Shown in pieces: positions 1 through 7,353 of a DNA stretch of 31,732 nucleotides. The translations under genes were made by a program, and so were the position numbers. Origin of the DNA: DATEEG01 sp035525055 (GTDB lineage Bacteria; Actinomycetota; Acidimicrobiia; Spongiisociales; ZC4RG35); assembly GCA_035525055.1 (NCBI GenBank), contig DATLEZ010000157.1, positions 1 through 31,732 of the forward strand. Reading direction: 5' to 3'. A model generated the notes under the pieces. That model did no database searches. It saw only the letters and a program-made list of their open reading frames with translations, and was not told the DNA's origin. How positions within the stretch are numbered: the stretch's first letter is position 1; every line of letters starts with the position of its first letter.

Positions 1-2454
1 GTCTATCAAGGTGCCTACTCGTTGGTCCCAGGTGTTGGCTCGGGCGGTTCTTTGCAGTCTTGCAACGAATGAGGGGTCGCGGTCCAGCGCAACACCGTCC
101 ACAAGGAGCTTGATCCACTCTTCAGGGTCGTGAGCAATCAGGACGTTCTCGTAGTGCTGGGATTCTCGCATCGCCGTGGTTACCACCGGTTTGCCGCCCG
201 CCATGTATTCGAAGAGCTTCAACGGCGACACGCTGTGAGTGACGTCGTTCACCTTGAAGGGGATCGTCGCCACCGAGAAGTGGTGGAGGTAACCCGGGAG
301 CACGTCGTAGCCCTTCGGTCCCAGCCACCACACGTTCTCCCTCTTGAAAACGGCGGCCTCGTCCATGGTCTTGTCGTAATTGGGGCCGATGAATACGAAC
401 GAGTAGTCACCGAGACGCGAAGCTGCGTAGTCGAGGAGGTCGTAGTCGACCCACTCGGCGATGGCGCCGTAGTAACCGACGATCGGCCGGCCCCGCTTCA
501 CGATCCGTCCCAAATCTGGCGGCACCGGCCCCAGGCGGTACCCGGCAAAGTGCTCAAAGGTCACACCGTTGGGACACAGGATCGTGTCGGGTCTCGCTGG
601 CAGCATTTCCACATGGAGATCGCGGGCGCTGGCTGCCACCACCTCAGCATCCCGGGCGGCCTCGTCGAACCAGGCGCTCAGTTGTGCGATCGGAAACGAT
701 GATGCGAACACGTCGAGATGATCGATGTGCTCGAAGATCGTCGTCGGGTTCGAGAGGTACTTTCGGAATTCGAAGTTGTAGACGTAGGAGATCATCAGGG
801 GATTGGGCACTCGTTCGAGAATCGGCAGAAGATTGAGCGGTAGACCGGTGAGGCACAACCGGTCATCCTCGTAGCGAAATCCTCTCACTTCTTCGGGTCC
901 GCCCCAGTCGACCCCGAAGAAAGTCAGGTATCCCATCCGTGAGAACGCCCGGGCCATCTGTTGCGGTCGCTGGAACAGTTGTGCCGCCCATCCGATCGTG
1001 GGCGGGTAGATCACAATCCCCGCAGCGTCCTTGTGGGTGTCGAGAATCTCGTCGAGTTCTCTTTCGTATCGACGCCGAAACTCCGAATCGGCGTCAGCCT
1101 CAACGGGGTCCCGCTTCAACCGGTTGCGGATCGTCCACCAACTGTTGACAACCCGCATCGACCTGCTGCCGATGAGGTGGTCCCATTGCCCCTGAAGCCT
1201 GTCCCGATCCGCCTCGAGTTTCGTCACCCGTCCCGCCAGTACTTCCTGGTCCTGGAGCAGGGCGCCAATCTCCAGATGGCGTAGAGCCAGCAGCCCTGCT
1301 TCCCGCGCCACCGGATCATCGTCAGGCTGATGGCGCTCAAGAGCATCGGTAAGGACCTTGGCATTGAGACCGGCTCTATCCACCAATCCCACTGCATGAA
1401 TTGTGCTGCGATATCGCGAGTCGGACATCGCCTCACCGACCTTCTCGGCCAGCGCCCCGACCTCGGCCAGGTCGAGTGTCATCGCGTCGGCGCCGAGAGC
1501 CTTCATGGTATTGACCACCTTGGGGTCGTATGCCAGGGCGACCACCGGCACTCCGGCGGCCGCGGCCATGATCACCGAGTGGAGCCGCATGCCGATGACG
1601 ACGTCGGCCGCCGACTGCACGGCCATCTTGTCTTCGGGTGTGTAGGTGCCTCGAAGGATGGCGGCCTGCGAGCGCTGCTCCATGGCTGTCAGGACCCGCA
1701 GGGCAGCCGCCGGGTCGTTCTCGGCTCGATGGGGCGAAGTCTGGAAAGGGACGAAGACCACACGGGCATCGTGAGCCTCAACCAACCGGTCGAGTTGTTC
1801 GGCCAGACCGGTGACGTGGCCGTCGTCGGCCCAGGAGCGGATCCCGACCGCGATGAGCGTCTTTCCTTCCGGGATGTGCTCGTTGGCCAGGATCTCCAGT
1901 CCGACCTTTCGATCCGCTGTCATGCGAAACACCGGGTCGGCGGTCGCGGGCACGTCGTTGATCCCGAGTTCATCGAGGAGGCGCGATGACTCCTGGTCGC
2001 GCACTGCCGCGGCCGACGCTGCCGTAAAGGACACGGTCGTGAGCCTCTTGCCCTCCCCCGTCGACAGGGGGCCGACTCCAGCGCCGTAGATGGCCAGTGG
2101 CTTGTCGACCAGATGGCTCAACAGGGCGAATCCGGCCCAGTAGCTCATGCCGCCGTGGGCCGGGGTGAGGATTGCCGCCGGTTCAAACTCCTGCTGATCC
2201 TGGAAGAGCCCGCCTCCACCGAGGACCATCAGGTCCGACGACTGGGCATGTTCACGAAGCCCGCCGATGTCGGTCCAATGAACGGCATCGACATGATGAT
2301 CGGCCGCGATCGACTCGACGTTGCCGGCCACCACCGTGATCAATGGTTTGTCGAAGACTTCGTTGAGGTCTCGAATCAGGACGGAGAGAATCGCCTCATC
2401 CCCCGAGTTCCCAAACCCGTAATAACCACATATGAGAACTCGTGGGCTCTTCAT
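1..2454 (-). CDS. csaB: Polysaccharide pyruvyl transferase (CsaB-like) fused to a GT1/GT4-like glycosyltransferase, partial at left edge
   Basis: One uninterrupted minus-strand reading frame runs from the ATG at 2454 to base 1, giving 818 residues with no stop, so the C-terminus lies outside the window. Residues 1 to about 370 match the polysaccharide pyruvyl transferase family: the N-terminus has the hallmark GYYGFGNSGDEAIL, followed by VLGGGGLFQD, IYGAGVGPLS and IGMRLHSVIMAAAAGVPVV. This family moves pyruvate from PEP onto a sugar of a wall polysaccharide. A short helical, charged linker (around residues 400-430, LEADRDRLQGQWDHL) leads to a second domain of about 380 residues that ends with the glycosyltransferase motif LFEYMAGGKPVVTT. 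CsaB proteins are normally single-domain and about 350-400 residues, so the fusion is unusual. The gene starts 33 bp after the FAD oxidoreductase stop and is probably co-transcribed with it. The start lacks a clear ribosome binding site. Confidence is high for the first domain and good for the second. Confidence 0.9.
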   Translation of the reverse strand, partial: MKSPRVLICGYYGFGNSGDEAILSVLIRDLNEVFDKPLITVVAGNVESIAADHHVDAVHWTDIGGLREHAQSSDLMVLGGGGLFQDQQEFEPAAILTPAHGGMSYWAGFALLSHLVDKPLAIYGAGVGPLSTGEGKRLTTVSFTAASAAAVRDQESSRLLDELGINDVPATADPVFRMTADRKVGLEILANEHIPEGKTLIAVGIRSWADDGHVTGLAEQLDRLVEAHDARVVFVPFQTSPHRAENDPAAALRVLTAMEQRSQAAILRGTYTPEDKMAVQSAADVVIGMRLHSVIMAAAAGVPVVALAYDPKVVNTMKALGADAMTLDLAEVGALAEKVGEAMSDSRYRSTIHAVGLVDRAGLNAKVLTDALERHQPDDDPVAREAGLLALRHLEIGALLQDQEVLAGRVTKLEADRDRLQGQWDHLIGSRSMRVVNSWWTIRNRLKRDPVEADADSEFRRRYERELDEILDTHKDAAGIVIYPPTIGWAAQLFQRPQQMARAFSRMGYLTFFGVDWGGPEEVRGFRYEDDRLCLTGLPLNLLPILERVPNPLMISYVYNFEFRKYLSNPTTIFEHIDHLDVFASSFPIAQLSAWFDEAARDAEVVAASARDLHVEMLPARPDTILCPNGVTFEHFAGYRLGPVPPDLGRIVKRGRPIVGYYGAIAEWVDYDLLDYAASRLGDYSFVFIGPNYDKTMDEAAVFKRENVWWLGPKGYDVLPGYLHHFSVATIPFKVNDVTHSVSPLKLFEYMAGGKPVVTTAMRESQHYENVLIAHDPEEWIKLLVDGVALDRDPSFVARLQRTARANTWDQRVGTLID

Positions 2455-2487
2455 GAATGGATCGAAGGGTAGAGCGGAAGGTTTGCT

Positions 2488-4194
2488 CTATCCCGGTAAG
2501 AAGAAGACCAAGCCGGCTTCTCTCAACTGGTTCTGGACGTCGATCGTTGGGACGTCGCGCGGCTGCACTCCGGTGGCAACCGCCAGGCCGGCGATGGTGC
2601 CGGCCACCTGGCCGCCCCACATCTCTTCCGGCTGAGTCCTCATCGCCGCCGAGGCGACCCGGGAGACTCCGGCCGCTCGGGCCAGGCCGGGGAGGAAACC
2701 GTCGATCTGCGCCGGGATGAACACCCCGATCGGAACCTCGAACAACCCGTACCCGGAGACCTCGTCGGTGGGTAAGCACCCGTGGAAGTCGGGGAAATAG
2801 CCACCGAGCATGACGGCATCGTCGAAACGATGCCTCTCCCGAACGCTATCGGTCAGGTCGGCCGCACCGAGGTTGTATTCGGCGATGAGCCGTCGACCTT
2901 CTCGTATGTATGGGAACGGCGGGAGGTTCATCTCGAGTTCATCGGGAATGAGGTCATCCCACAAGAGTCGAGTCGTCCCGGCGTATCGGAGATCGTTGGC
3001 CACGCCCCAATCGGTCACTCCGAGTTCCCAGCGGAGATACCACAGGAATGCATACGTGACGTGGAGCGCCTTGCGGAATTCCTGCTCGCGAGCCGCCGGG
3101 TCTTCGATGGCAGCAATGCTCAGAGCCGAATCGTTGGCGTAGTTCACTCCGGTCCGAGTGTTGGGAGGGGCGTTGGGCAGATAGATGTCGGCGCGGCTGT
3201 CGAGCAAAGCGCGATAAGCGGTCTCGGTGGATAAGTCCCAGGGCAGTACCGTCGGTCCGGTGCCGGCTGGGTTCGAAATCACTACCTCGCTCCGGAAATG
3301 CTGCAGCCAATCATCGACCTCAGCCCCGTAGACCGATCGGAGTTGGTCGATTGCGTCCTCGGGCGGAATGAATTGGTTAGGTGCCGTCCCGAATGAATAC
3401 CAACTGCGGATAGCCACCCAGGTGGTGTCTTGCACGCACCCGGCCGGATCTCCGATCTCGTATTGGAGGCCCTCGATCAATGGATATAGGTCCGAAAACT
3501 CGGTGGCGTCGATGACGATCCTCGCCTGGTATTTGACGCCCTCTGAATTCAGTCCGGTCACCGTCGTGCCCTCCTGGAGGACATCGGTGATTGGACCCGC
3601 CGGAACGACCGTGACACCGGCATTGGCCAGAAGGTTTCGGAAGAACTCGTCGACCGCGGTAGGTTCGGGGCAGAGCGGATCCTCGAGGAAGTAACAATCC
3701 CCGGTGCCGAGAACTCCGTACCAGAGGCGGATGAAGTCGACCAACTCCTTGTAGACCCCCGATCGACGGAGGACGTTTCGATTCCCGCCTTCGTCCATCG
3801 TGGATACTCCCGACGCTCCCGCCTGGCCGCCGAAGTAGCCGATCGGTGAGAGGAGCAGAGTTTCGGCGCCCAGACGAGCAGCTACGGCGGCGGCGGTGGC
3901 GCCGCCCATTCCATCTCCAACGACGATCACGTCGAAGACGGTCCGAGCCTCCGTGGTTGTGGTCGGACCTGCTGTCGTCGTAGTGGAGGTCGTGACCGGG
4001 CGGGTCGTGACAACCGATGTCGTCGTTGTCGTGGATGTGGTGATCGGAGGCTCTGAGATTGTCGTGGTTGGGGGAGTGGTCCCGCCACGAAAACCAAGGA
4101 ACAGCGCAACCGCAAGCATGAATACACCGAGGCCTGCGGCCCCAAGCTGCCAGGGACGCGGCTTCATAGAGGTTGGTGGGGGTGCTTCTGCCAC
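2488..4194 (-). CDS. Membrane-anchored FAD-dependent oxidoreductase with Thr-rich stalk
   Basis: A 568-residue protein. It has a short cytoplasmic N-terminus, one hydrophobic segment at about residues 16-36, and a Thr/Ser/Pro stalk at about 39-82. A Rossmann fold follows, beginning VFDVIVVGDGMGG (GxGxxG, about 87-98) and then GYFGGQAGASGVSTMDEGG, which resembles FAD_oxidored (PF12831) proteins. The topology suggests the flavoenzyme domain lies outside the membrane; substrate is unknown. The GTG at 4194 is chosen because a -10 element TAGGAT sits exactly 6 nt upstream, fitting a leaderless transcript; the ATG at 4167 has neither a -10 nor a Shine-Dalgarno in front. The gene lies between a methyltransferase and the pyruvyl transferase on the same strand. 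How a non-Tat, anchored protein would acquire FAD outside the cell is unclear. An inside orientation with the stalk as a linker is the alternative. Confidence 0.85.
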   Translation of the reverse strand: MAEAPPPTSMKPRPWQLGAAGLGVFMLAVALFLGFRGGTTPPTTTISEPPITTSTTTTTSVVTTRPVTTSTTTTAGPTTTTEARTVFDVIVVGDGMGGATAAAVAARLGAETLLLSPIGYFGGQAGASGVSTMDEGGNRNVLRRSGVYKELVDFIRLWYGVLGTGDCYFLEDPLCPEPTAVDEFFRNLLANAGVTVVPAGPITDVLQEGTTVTGLNSEGVKYQARIVIDATEFSDLYPLIEGLQYEIGDPAGCVQDTTWVAIRSWYSFGTAPNQFIPPEDAIDQLRSVYGAEVDDWLQHFRSEVVISNPAGTGPTVLPWDLSTETAYRALLDSRADIYLPNAPPNTRTGVNYANDSALSIAAIEDPAAREQEFRKALHVTYAFLWYLRWELGVTDWGVANDLRYAGTTRLLWDDLIPDELEMNLPPFPYIREGRRLIAEYNLGAADLTDSVRERHRFDDAVMLGGYFPDFHGCLPTDEVSGYGLFEVPIGVFIPAQIDGFLPGLARAAGVSRVASAAMRTQPEEMWGGQVAGTIAGLAVATGVQPRDVPTIDVQNQLREAGLVFFLPG

Positions 4195-4200
4195 GGCGAA

Positions 4201-4206
4201 ATCCTA
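4201..4206 (-). promoter_or_regulatory. -10 element of a leaderless promoter (FAD oxidoreductase)
   Basis: On the minus strand the hexamer TAGGAT is followed by exactly six bases (TTCGCC) and then the GTG start at 4194. No ribosome binding site is needed in this arrangement. The promoter lies in the 27-bp gap after the methyltransferase stop, so the oxidoreductase could be transcribed independently. No clear -35 is visible. Confidence 0.5.
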
Positions 4207-4221
4207 TGAAGCCCTCGTGTT

Positions 4222-5295
4222 CTAGGTGAGCTTCCGACCCTCCAGTAAAAAGGCTTCCAACCCGAAGGTGGTTTGAAGCACGGTGGCCGCCAACTCTCGC
4301 TCCTCGGGGATGGGCGACCCGGTAGCCGTGGCAAGCACACGGCCGAACCTTTTGCCGACCTCGTCAGCGCGTTCGGCAATGTTCCCGATGAGGTCTTGCG
4401 GCTTGTCGGGGAATTCTTCTTCGAGAGCGTGGAGCCGCATCCGGGTCTTGTCCCAACGCTGCGCCAGAAGAGCGACTGCTTCCTGATCGGCCGATGGTGC
4501 ATTCAAGAGCCTCAGTGATACTCCGATGCGCGAGAACAACGCCAGGTAGTAGTCGACCGGTGCGTAGAAATACGTGTTGTATCCGTACTGATCCTCATAG
4601 AAGGCCCGGAACCATCGTTCGGCCTCGGTGTGGTCGAGCAGCGTTATGCCCGGAAGCTTGTAGTGGCCATCGCTCTCGATGTAGCGGATTGCCATCCCGT
4701 TGGGGATCTCGAGGAACAGCCGGCCCTTGGGTTTGAGGAGTCGGGCCAAGTTGCGGGCAGTGCTGTCGAGATCCTGTACGTGCTCGAGGACGTCATTGCA
4801 GAAAACGATGTCGAAGCTGCCGAGACGGTCGGGCAAGGTCGTATCGGTGATATCGGCAACCTCGAGCCGAGCTTCCACTTGATGGTCTGCCAGCAGAAGT
4901 CGGGCCAGATCGAGCAGCTTGGAATCGACATCGATACCCACCATCTCTTTGGCGCCAGCATGCGCGGCTGCCACCAGGAATCCGCCGTACGCCGATCCAA
5001 CGTCCAGAACTCTTCTACCCCGAAAATTTCTCGGACCGCCCAACATCTCGATTGCCCGCCATCCGCGCTCCGCCGAAGTGAGGGTGAATTCGGCCCACAT
5101 CTGCCTGGTCGGGTCGAGATCGACGATGTCCTCGACCTCGTAGGACGAGAGAACCTTCGATTGAAATGAGTTGCCGTGAGCAACCGGCGCACCGCTTGGC
5201 ACCGGCGGTCCCAACCGGGCCCGCAGGGCCTCGGAGCGCCACCTCAACCCGTGAGCGATCCGGGCCGGATCGAGCCACTTCGAGCGACCTGGCAT
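4222..5295 (-). CDS. Class I SAM-dependent methyltransferase
   Basis: A 357-residue protein with a class I methyltransferase core in its middle: motif I RRVLDVGSAYGGF at about residues 94-106, the acidic strand-2 end GIDVDS at about 120-125, and FDIVFCNDVLEHV at about 161-173. The N-terminal 90 residues and C-terminal 150 residues are not recognisable. Methyltransferases of this kind in glycan clusters methylate sugars or lipid-linked intermediates; the substrate here is unknown. It is the first gene of the minus-strand run leading to the oxidoreductase and pyruvyl transferase, and is divergent from the polysaccharide exporter. The ATG at 5295 has no Shine-Dalgarno but lies 6 nt downstream of TACCAT, supporting a leaderless start. 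Confidence 0.85.
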   Translation of the reverse strand: MPGRSKWLDPARIAHGLRWRSEALRARLGPPVPSGAPVAHGNSFQSKVLSSYEVEDIVDLDPTRQMWAEFTLTSAERGWRAIEMLGGPRNFRGRRVLDVGSAYGGFLVAAAHAGAKEMVGIDVDSKLLDLARLLLADHQVEARLEVADITDTTLPDRLGSFDIVFCNDVLEHVQDLDSTARNLARLLKPKGRLFLEIPNGMAIRYIESDGHYKLPGITLLDHTEAERWFRAFYEDQYGYNTYFYAPVDYYLALFSRIGVSLRLLNAPSADQEAVALLAQRWDKTRMRLHALEEEFPDKPQDLIGNIAERADEVGKRFGRVLATATGSPIPEERELAATVLQTTFGLEAFLLEGRKLT

Positions 5296-5301
5296 GTTTC
5301 G

Positions 5302-5307
5302 ATGGTA
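5302..5307 (-). promoter_or_regulatory. -10 element of a leaderless promoter (methyltransferase)
   Basis: Minus-strand TACCAT, then six bases (CGAAAC), then the ATG at 5295. It lies in the 68-bp divergent spacer shared with the ABC exporter. On the plus strand the same spacer holds TATAGG five bases before the exporter GTG, a weaker match to the same layout. Confidence 0.5.
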
Positions 5308-5363
5308 TCGGCTTCGGTCTGGCCACCGCTAGCCTCGCCAGGCTGACCACGATATAGGTTGAA

Positions 5364-6194
5364 GTGGCCCTTCCCGTCTACGACTCTGCCCAAGCGCGCC
5401 GACCTCTCATCACCGAACTCCAGAACCTGTGGAACTATCGCGGGCTCATCCGGTTGCTCGTCAGTCGGGAACTGACGGTTCGCTACAAGCGGTCGGCGTT
5501 GGGGGTCTGGTGGACCCTCCTAAATCCCCTGATCACCACCGCCATCATGTGGCTGGTCTTCGGCCAGATCTTCGGCGCACGTTTCGGTGACGCCGGCTCT
5601 GAGCCCTACGTCCTCTACCTCCTCGCCGGCGTCCTCTTCATGACGTTCTTCTCACAGGGTCTACTCGCCACCGGCGCCGCCATCACCGGATCGGCCTCGA
5701 TCCTCACCAAGGTCTACGTACCCGCCGAGGTGTTCTCCTTTGCGACCTCGATCGCCGGCGGCGTCAATTTCCTCGTGAGCCTGATCCCGCTTGTGATCGT
5801 CCAGCTCATCACGGGCCAAGGTATTCCCTGGACGATCATCCTGGTTCCGATCCCAATCCTGGCGATGCTGGCACTGGTCACGGGGCTGGGGATGCTCATA
5901 GCCGCCGGTGCGGTCTTCTTCTACGACGTCCTTGAGTTGTCACGAGTGGGGGTCACCCTTCTCACCTACCTCACTCCCGTTTTCTATCCAATCGAGATCT
6001 ACGGTCGGTTCCTGCCGATCGCCCAGCTCAATCCTTTGTTCTCTTTCTTGGAGGTATTTCGCTCACTCATGTATCGGGGTGAGATTCCACCGCTGTGGCA
6101 GTGGGCGATGCTGCTCGGGACGGCGCTGGTGGCACTGGCCCTCGGCGTATGGTTCTTCTCGCGCTCATGGAAGCGACTGGTGTCGTCTCTATGA
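5364..6194 (+). CDS. ABC-2 type polysaccharide exporter, permease subunit (TagG/Wzm-like)
   Basis: A 276-residue polytopic membrane protein with about six hydrophobic segments. The N-terminal ELTVRYKRSALGVWWTLLNP is characteristic of ABC-2 permeases that export O-antigen, teichoic acid or related glycans. Such permeases pair with an ATPase to flip undecaprenyl-linked polymers across the membrane. The start is GTG at 5364, preceded only by a weak AGGTTGAA. The ATPase gene begins 13 bp after the stop, so the two form an operon. Placement opposite a methyltransferase and a pyruvyl transferase suggests that the exported polymer is a modified wall polysaccharide; that link is inferred. Confidence 0.92.
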   Translation: MALPVYDSAQARRPLITELQNLWNYRGLIRLLVSRELTVRYKRSALGVWWTLLNPLITTAIMWLVFGQIFGARFGDAGSEPYVLYLLAGVLFMTFFSQGLLATGAAITGSASILTKVYVPAEVFSFATSIAGGVNFLVSLIPLVIVQLITGQGIPWTIILVPIPILAMLALVTGLGMLIAAGAVFFYDVLELSRVGVTLLTYLTPVFYPIEIYGRFLPIAQLNPLFSFLEVFRSLMYRGEIPPLWQWAMLLGTALVALALGVWFFSRSWKRLVSSL

Positions 6195-6207
6195 CCCAGG
6201 TGGTCCG

Positions 6208-6957
6208 ATGAATACGGTCAATGGAAGTCAAACACTGATCGACGTCGAATCGGTGAGTCTGTCCTATCAGATGGCCCACGACCGGGCCGGCACTTTCAAA
6301 GAGTTCACGATGCAACTCTTGAAGCGCCAGGTTCGCACCGAGCAATTCTTCGCGTTGAGAGACGTCAGCTTCCAGGTCCAACGTGGCGAAGTGTTCTCAT
6401 TGATCGGTGCCAACGGTGCCGGCAAGACAACACTGATGAAGATCGTCGCCCGCGTGCTTCCGCCCTCCAGTGGCCGGGTGGTCGTACGAGGAGTGGTGGC
6501 GCCGATGATCGCTCTCGGGGCCGGCTTCAACCCGGAGATGGCCGGGTTCGAGAACATTGTGCTGTTTGGCACACTGCTTGGCCGCGATTCGAACGAGATG
6601 CGTGAACGTGCTCCGGCAATCGCCGAGTGGGCCGAACTAACCGAGTTCCTCGATGTGCCGATCAGGTCGTACTCATCGGGCATGCTCGCCCGCCTCGGAT
6701 TCGCGGTGGCGGCCGACGTCGATCCCGACGTCCTGGTGGTTGACGAGGTGCTGGCCGTAGGTGACGAATCCTTCCAGCGGAAGTCGGCAGCCCGGATGCA
6801 GACCCTTATGAATGGGGGAACTGCCGTCCTATTGGTCTCCCACGATCTGCACCACGTGGAGACCCTTTCCCACCGGGTGCTATGGCTGGATCATGGGCAT
6901 GTGCGGATGCTCGGCGACCCTAAAGAGGTGGTCGAGGCCTATCGGGCCTCGGTTTAG
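6208..6957 (+). CDS. ABC-type polysaccharide exporter, ATP-binding subunit (TagH/Wzt-like)
   Basis: A 249-residue ATPase with Walker A SLIGANGAGKTTLMKI, the ABC signature YSSGMLARLGFA, Walker B DVLVVDEVLAVGD and switch histidine in LLVSHDLHHV. The sequence around RGVVAPMIALGAGFNPEMAGFENI is typical of the teichoic acid/O-antigen ATPase subfamily. The protein ends after the nucleotide-binding domain, so it lacks the C-terminal carbohydrate-binding domain that some Wzt proteins use to recognise a capped chain end. The frame stays open upstream to 5908 inside the permease, but the ATG at 6208 with AGGTGG a few bases before it is the credible start. It works with the permease just upstream. Confidence 0.93.
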   Translation: MNTVNGSQTLIDVESVSLSYQMAHDRAGTFKEFTMQLLKRQVRTEQFFALRDVSFQVQRGEVFSLIGANGAGKTTLMKIVARVLPPSSGRVVVRGVVAPMIALGAGFNPEMAGFENIVLFGTLLGRDSNEMRERAPAIAEWAELTEFLDVPIRSYSSGMLARLGFAVAADVDPDVLVVDEVLAVGDESFQRKSAARMQTLMNGGTAVLLVSHDLHHVETLSHRVLWLDHGHVRMLGDPKEVVEAYRASV

Positions 6958-7070
6958 GGGGTGTCTAGTCATGGAGATTGAGCGTTCTTTGTCCCTTGAC
7001 TGCTGGGAAATCGCGATATTCATCCAAGAGGCGGGGAACTATGCCACGACGGGTGACGTTATTGCTTGTG

Positions 7071-7121
7071 GATGACATTTCGGGGCCTGGCGCGTGCGCC
7101 AAACTCCCGAAGCGATGACAT
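7071..7121. repeat. Hairpin flanked by an 8-bp direct repeat in a 396-bp gene-free spacer
   Basis: TTCGGG at 7079-7084 pairs with CCCGAA at 7106-7111, and inside it GGCG at 7089-7092 pairs with CGCC at 7097-7100. The structure is bracketed by two copies of GATGACAT (7071-7078 and 7114-7121). It lies 113 bp after the exporter ATPase stop and just upstream of the likely promoter of the first SLH gene. No T-tract follows, so it may be a factor-assisted terminator or a protein site. The rest of 6958-7070 shows nothing I can name. Confidence 0.45.
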
Positions 7122-7129
7122 CTCTCTGG

Positions 7130-7353
7130 TATCTTTCCAGGGACCAAGGACCGTTCGAACGATCCGGGAGGGGTAGACGCGGAGGGAAGGAAGCCAAGAC
7201 AGCCATGTTTTTGGCTGCCGCACCTTGTGACTACCCCGGACCTGCCGGCTCGGGGGAGCAAGGCGGGTACCAGTTCCGGACCGTCATGTGTTCTAAAGTT
7301 CCCCGTCGTTTGGATGGAACATCCACGAGAAAAAGAAAGGAAGGGAGGGTCTA
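7130..7353 (+). promoter_or_regulatory. Probable promoter and long structured 5' leader of the first SLH gene
   Basis: A good -10 hexamer, TATCTT, lies at 7130-7135, so transcription could start near 7142 and leave a leader of about 210 nt. The leader can fold. GGGGTAG at 7170-7176 pairs with CTACCCC at 7231-7237, enclosing a CAGCCA (7200-7205)/TGGCTG (7212-7217) hairpin. Next, CCTGCC (7241-7246) can pair with GGCGGG (7262-7267). CGTTCGAACG near the 5' end is self-complementary. A strong Shine-Dalgarno AGGGAGGG (7342-7349) precedes the GTG. I could not match it to a known riboswitch class. Confidence 0.45.

Noticed and set aside
5908..6207. Upstream extension of the ATPase frame
   Set aside because: It overlaps the permease in another frame; the ATG at 6208 has a good ribosome binding site and begins the ATPase.
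7142..7300. Known riboswitch (cyclic di-GMP or cyclic di-AMP type) before the first SLH gene
   Set aside because: Some bases (GACGCGGAGGG, GGAAGCC) loosely recall these classes, but the conserved cores and spacing are absent.
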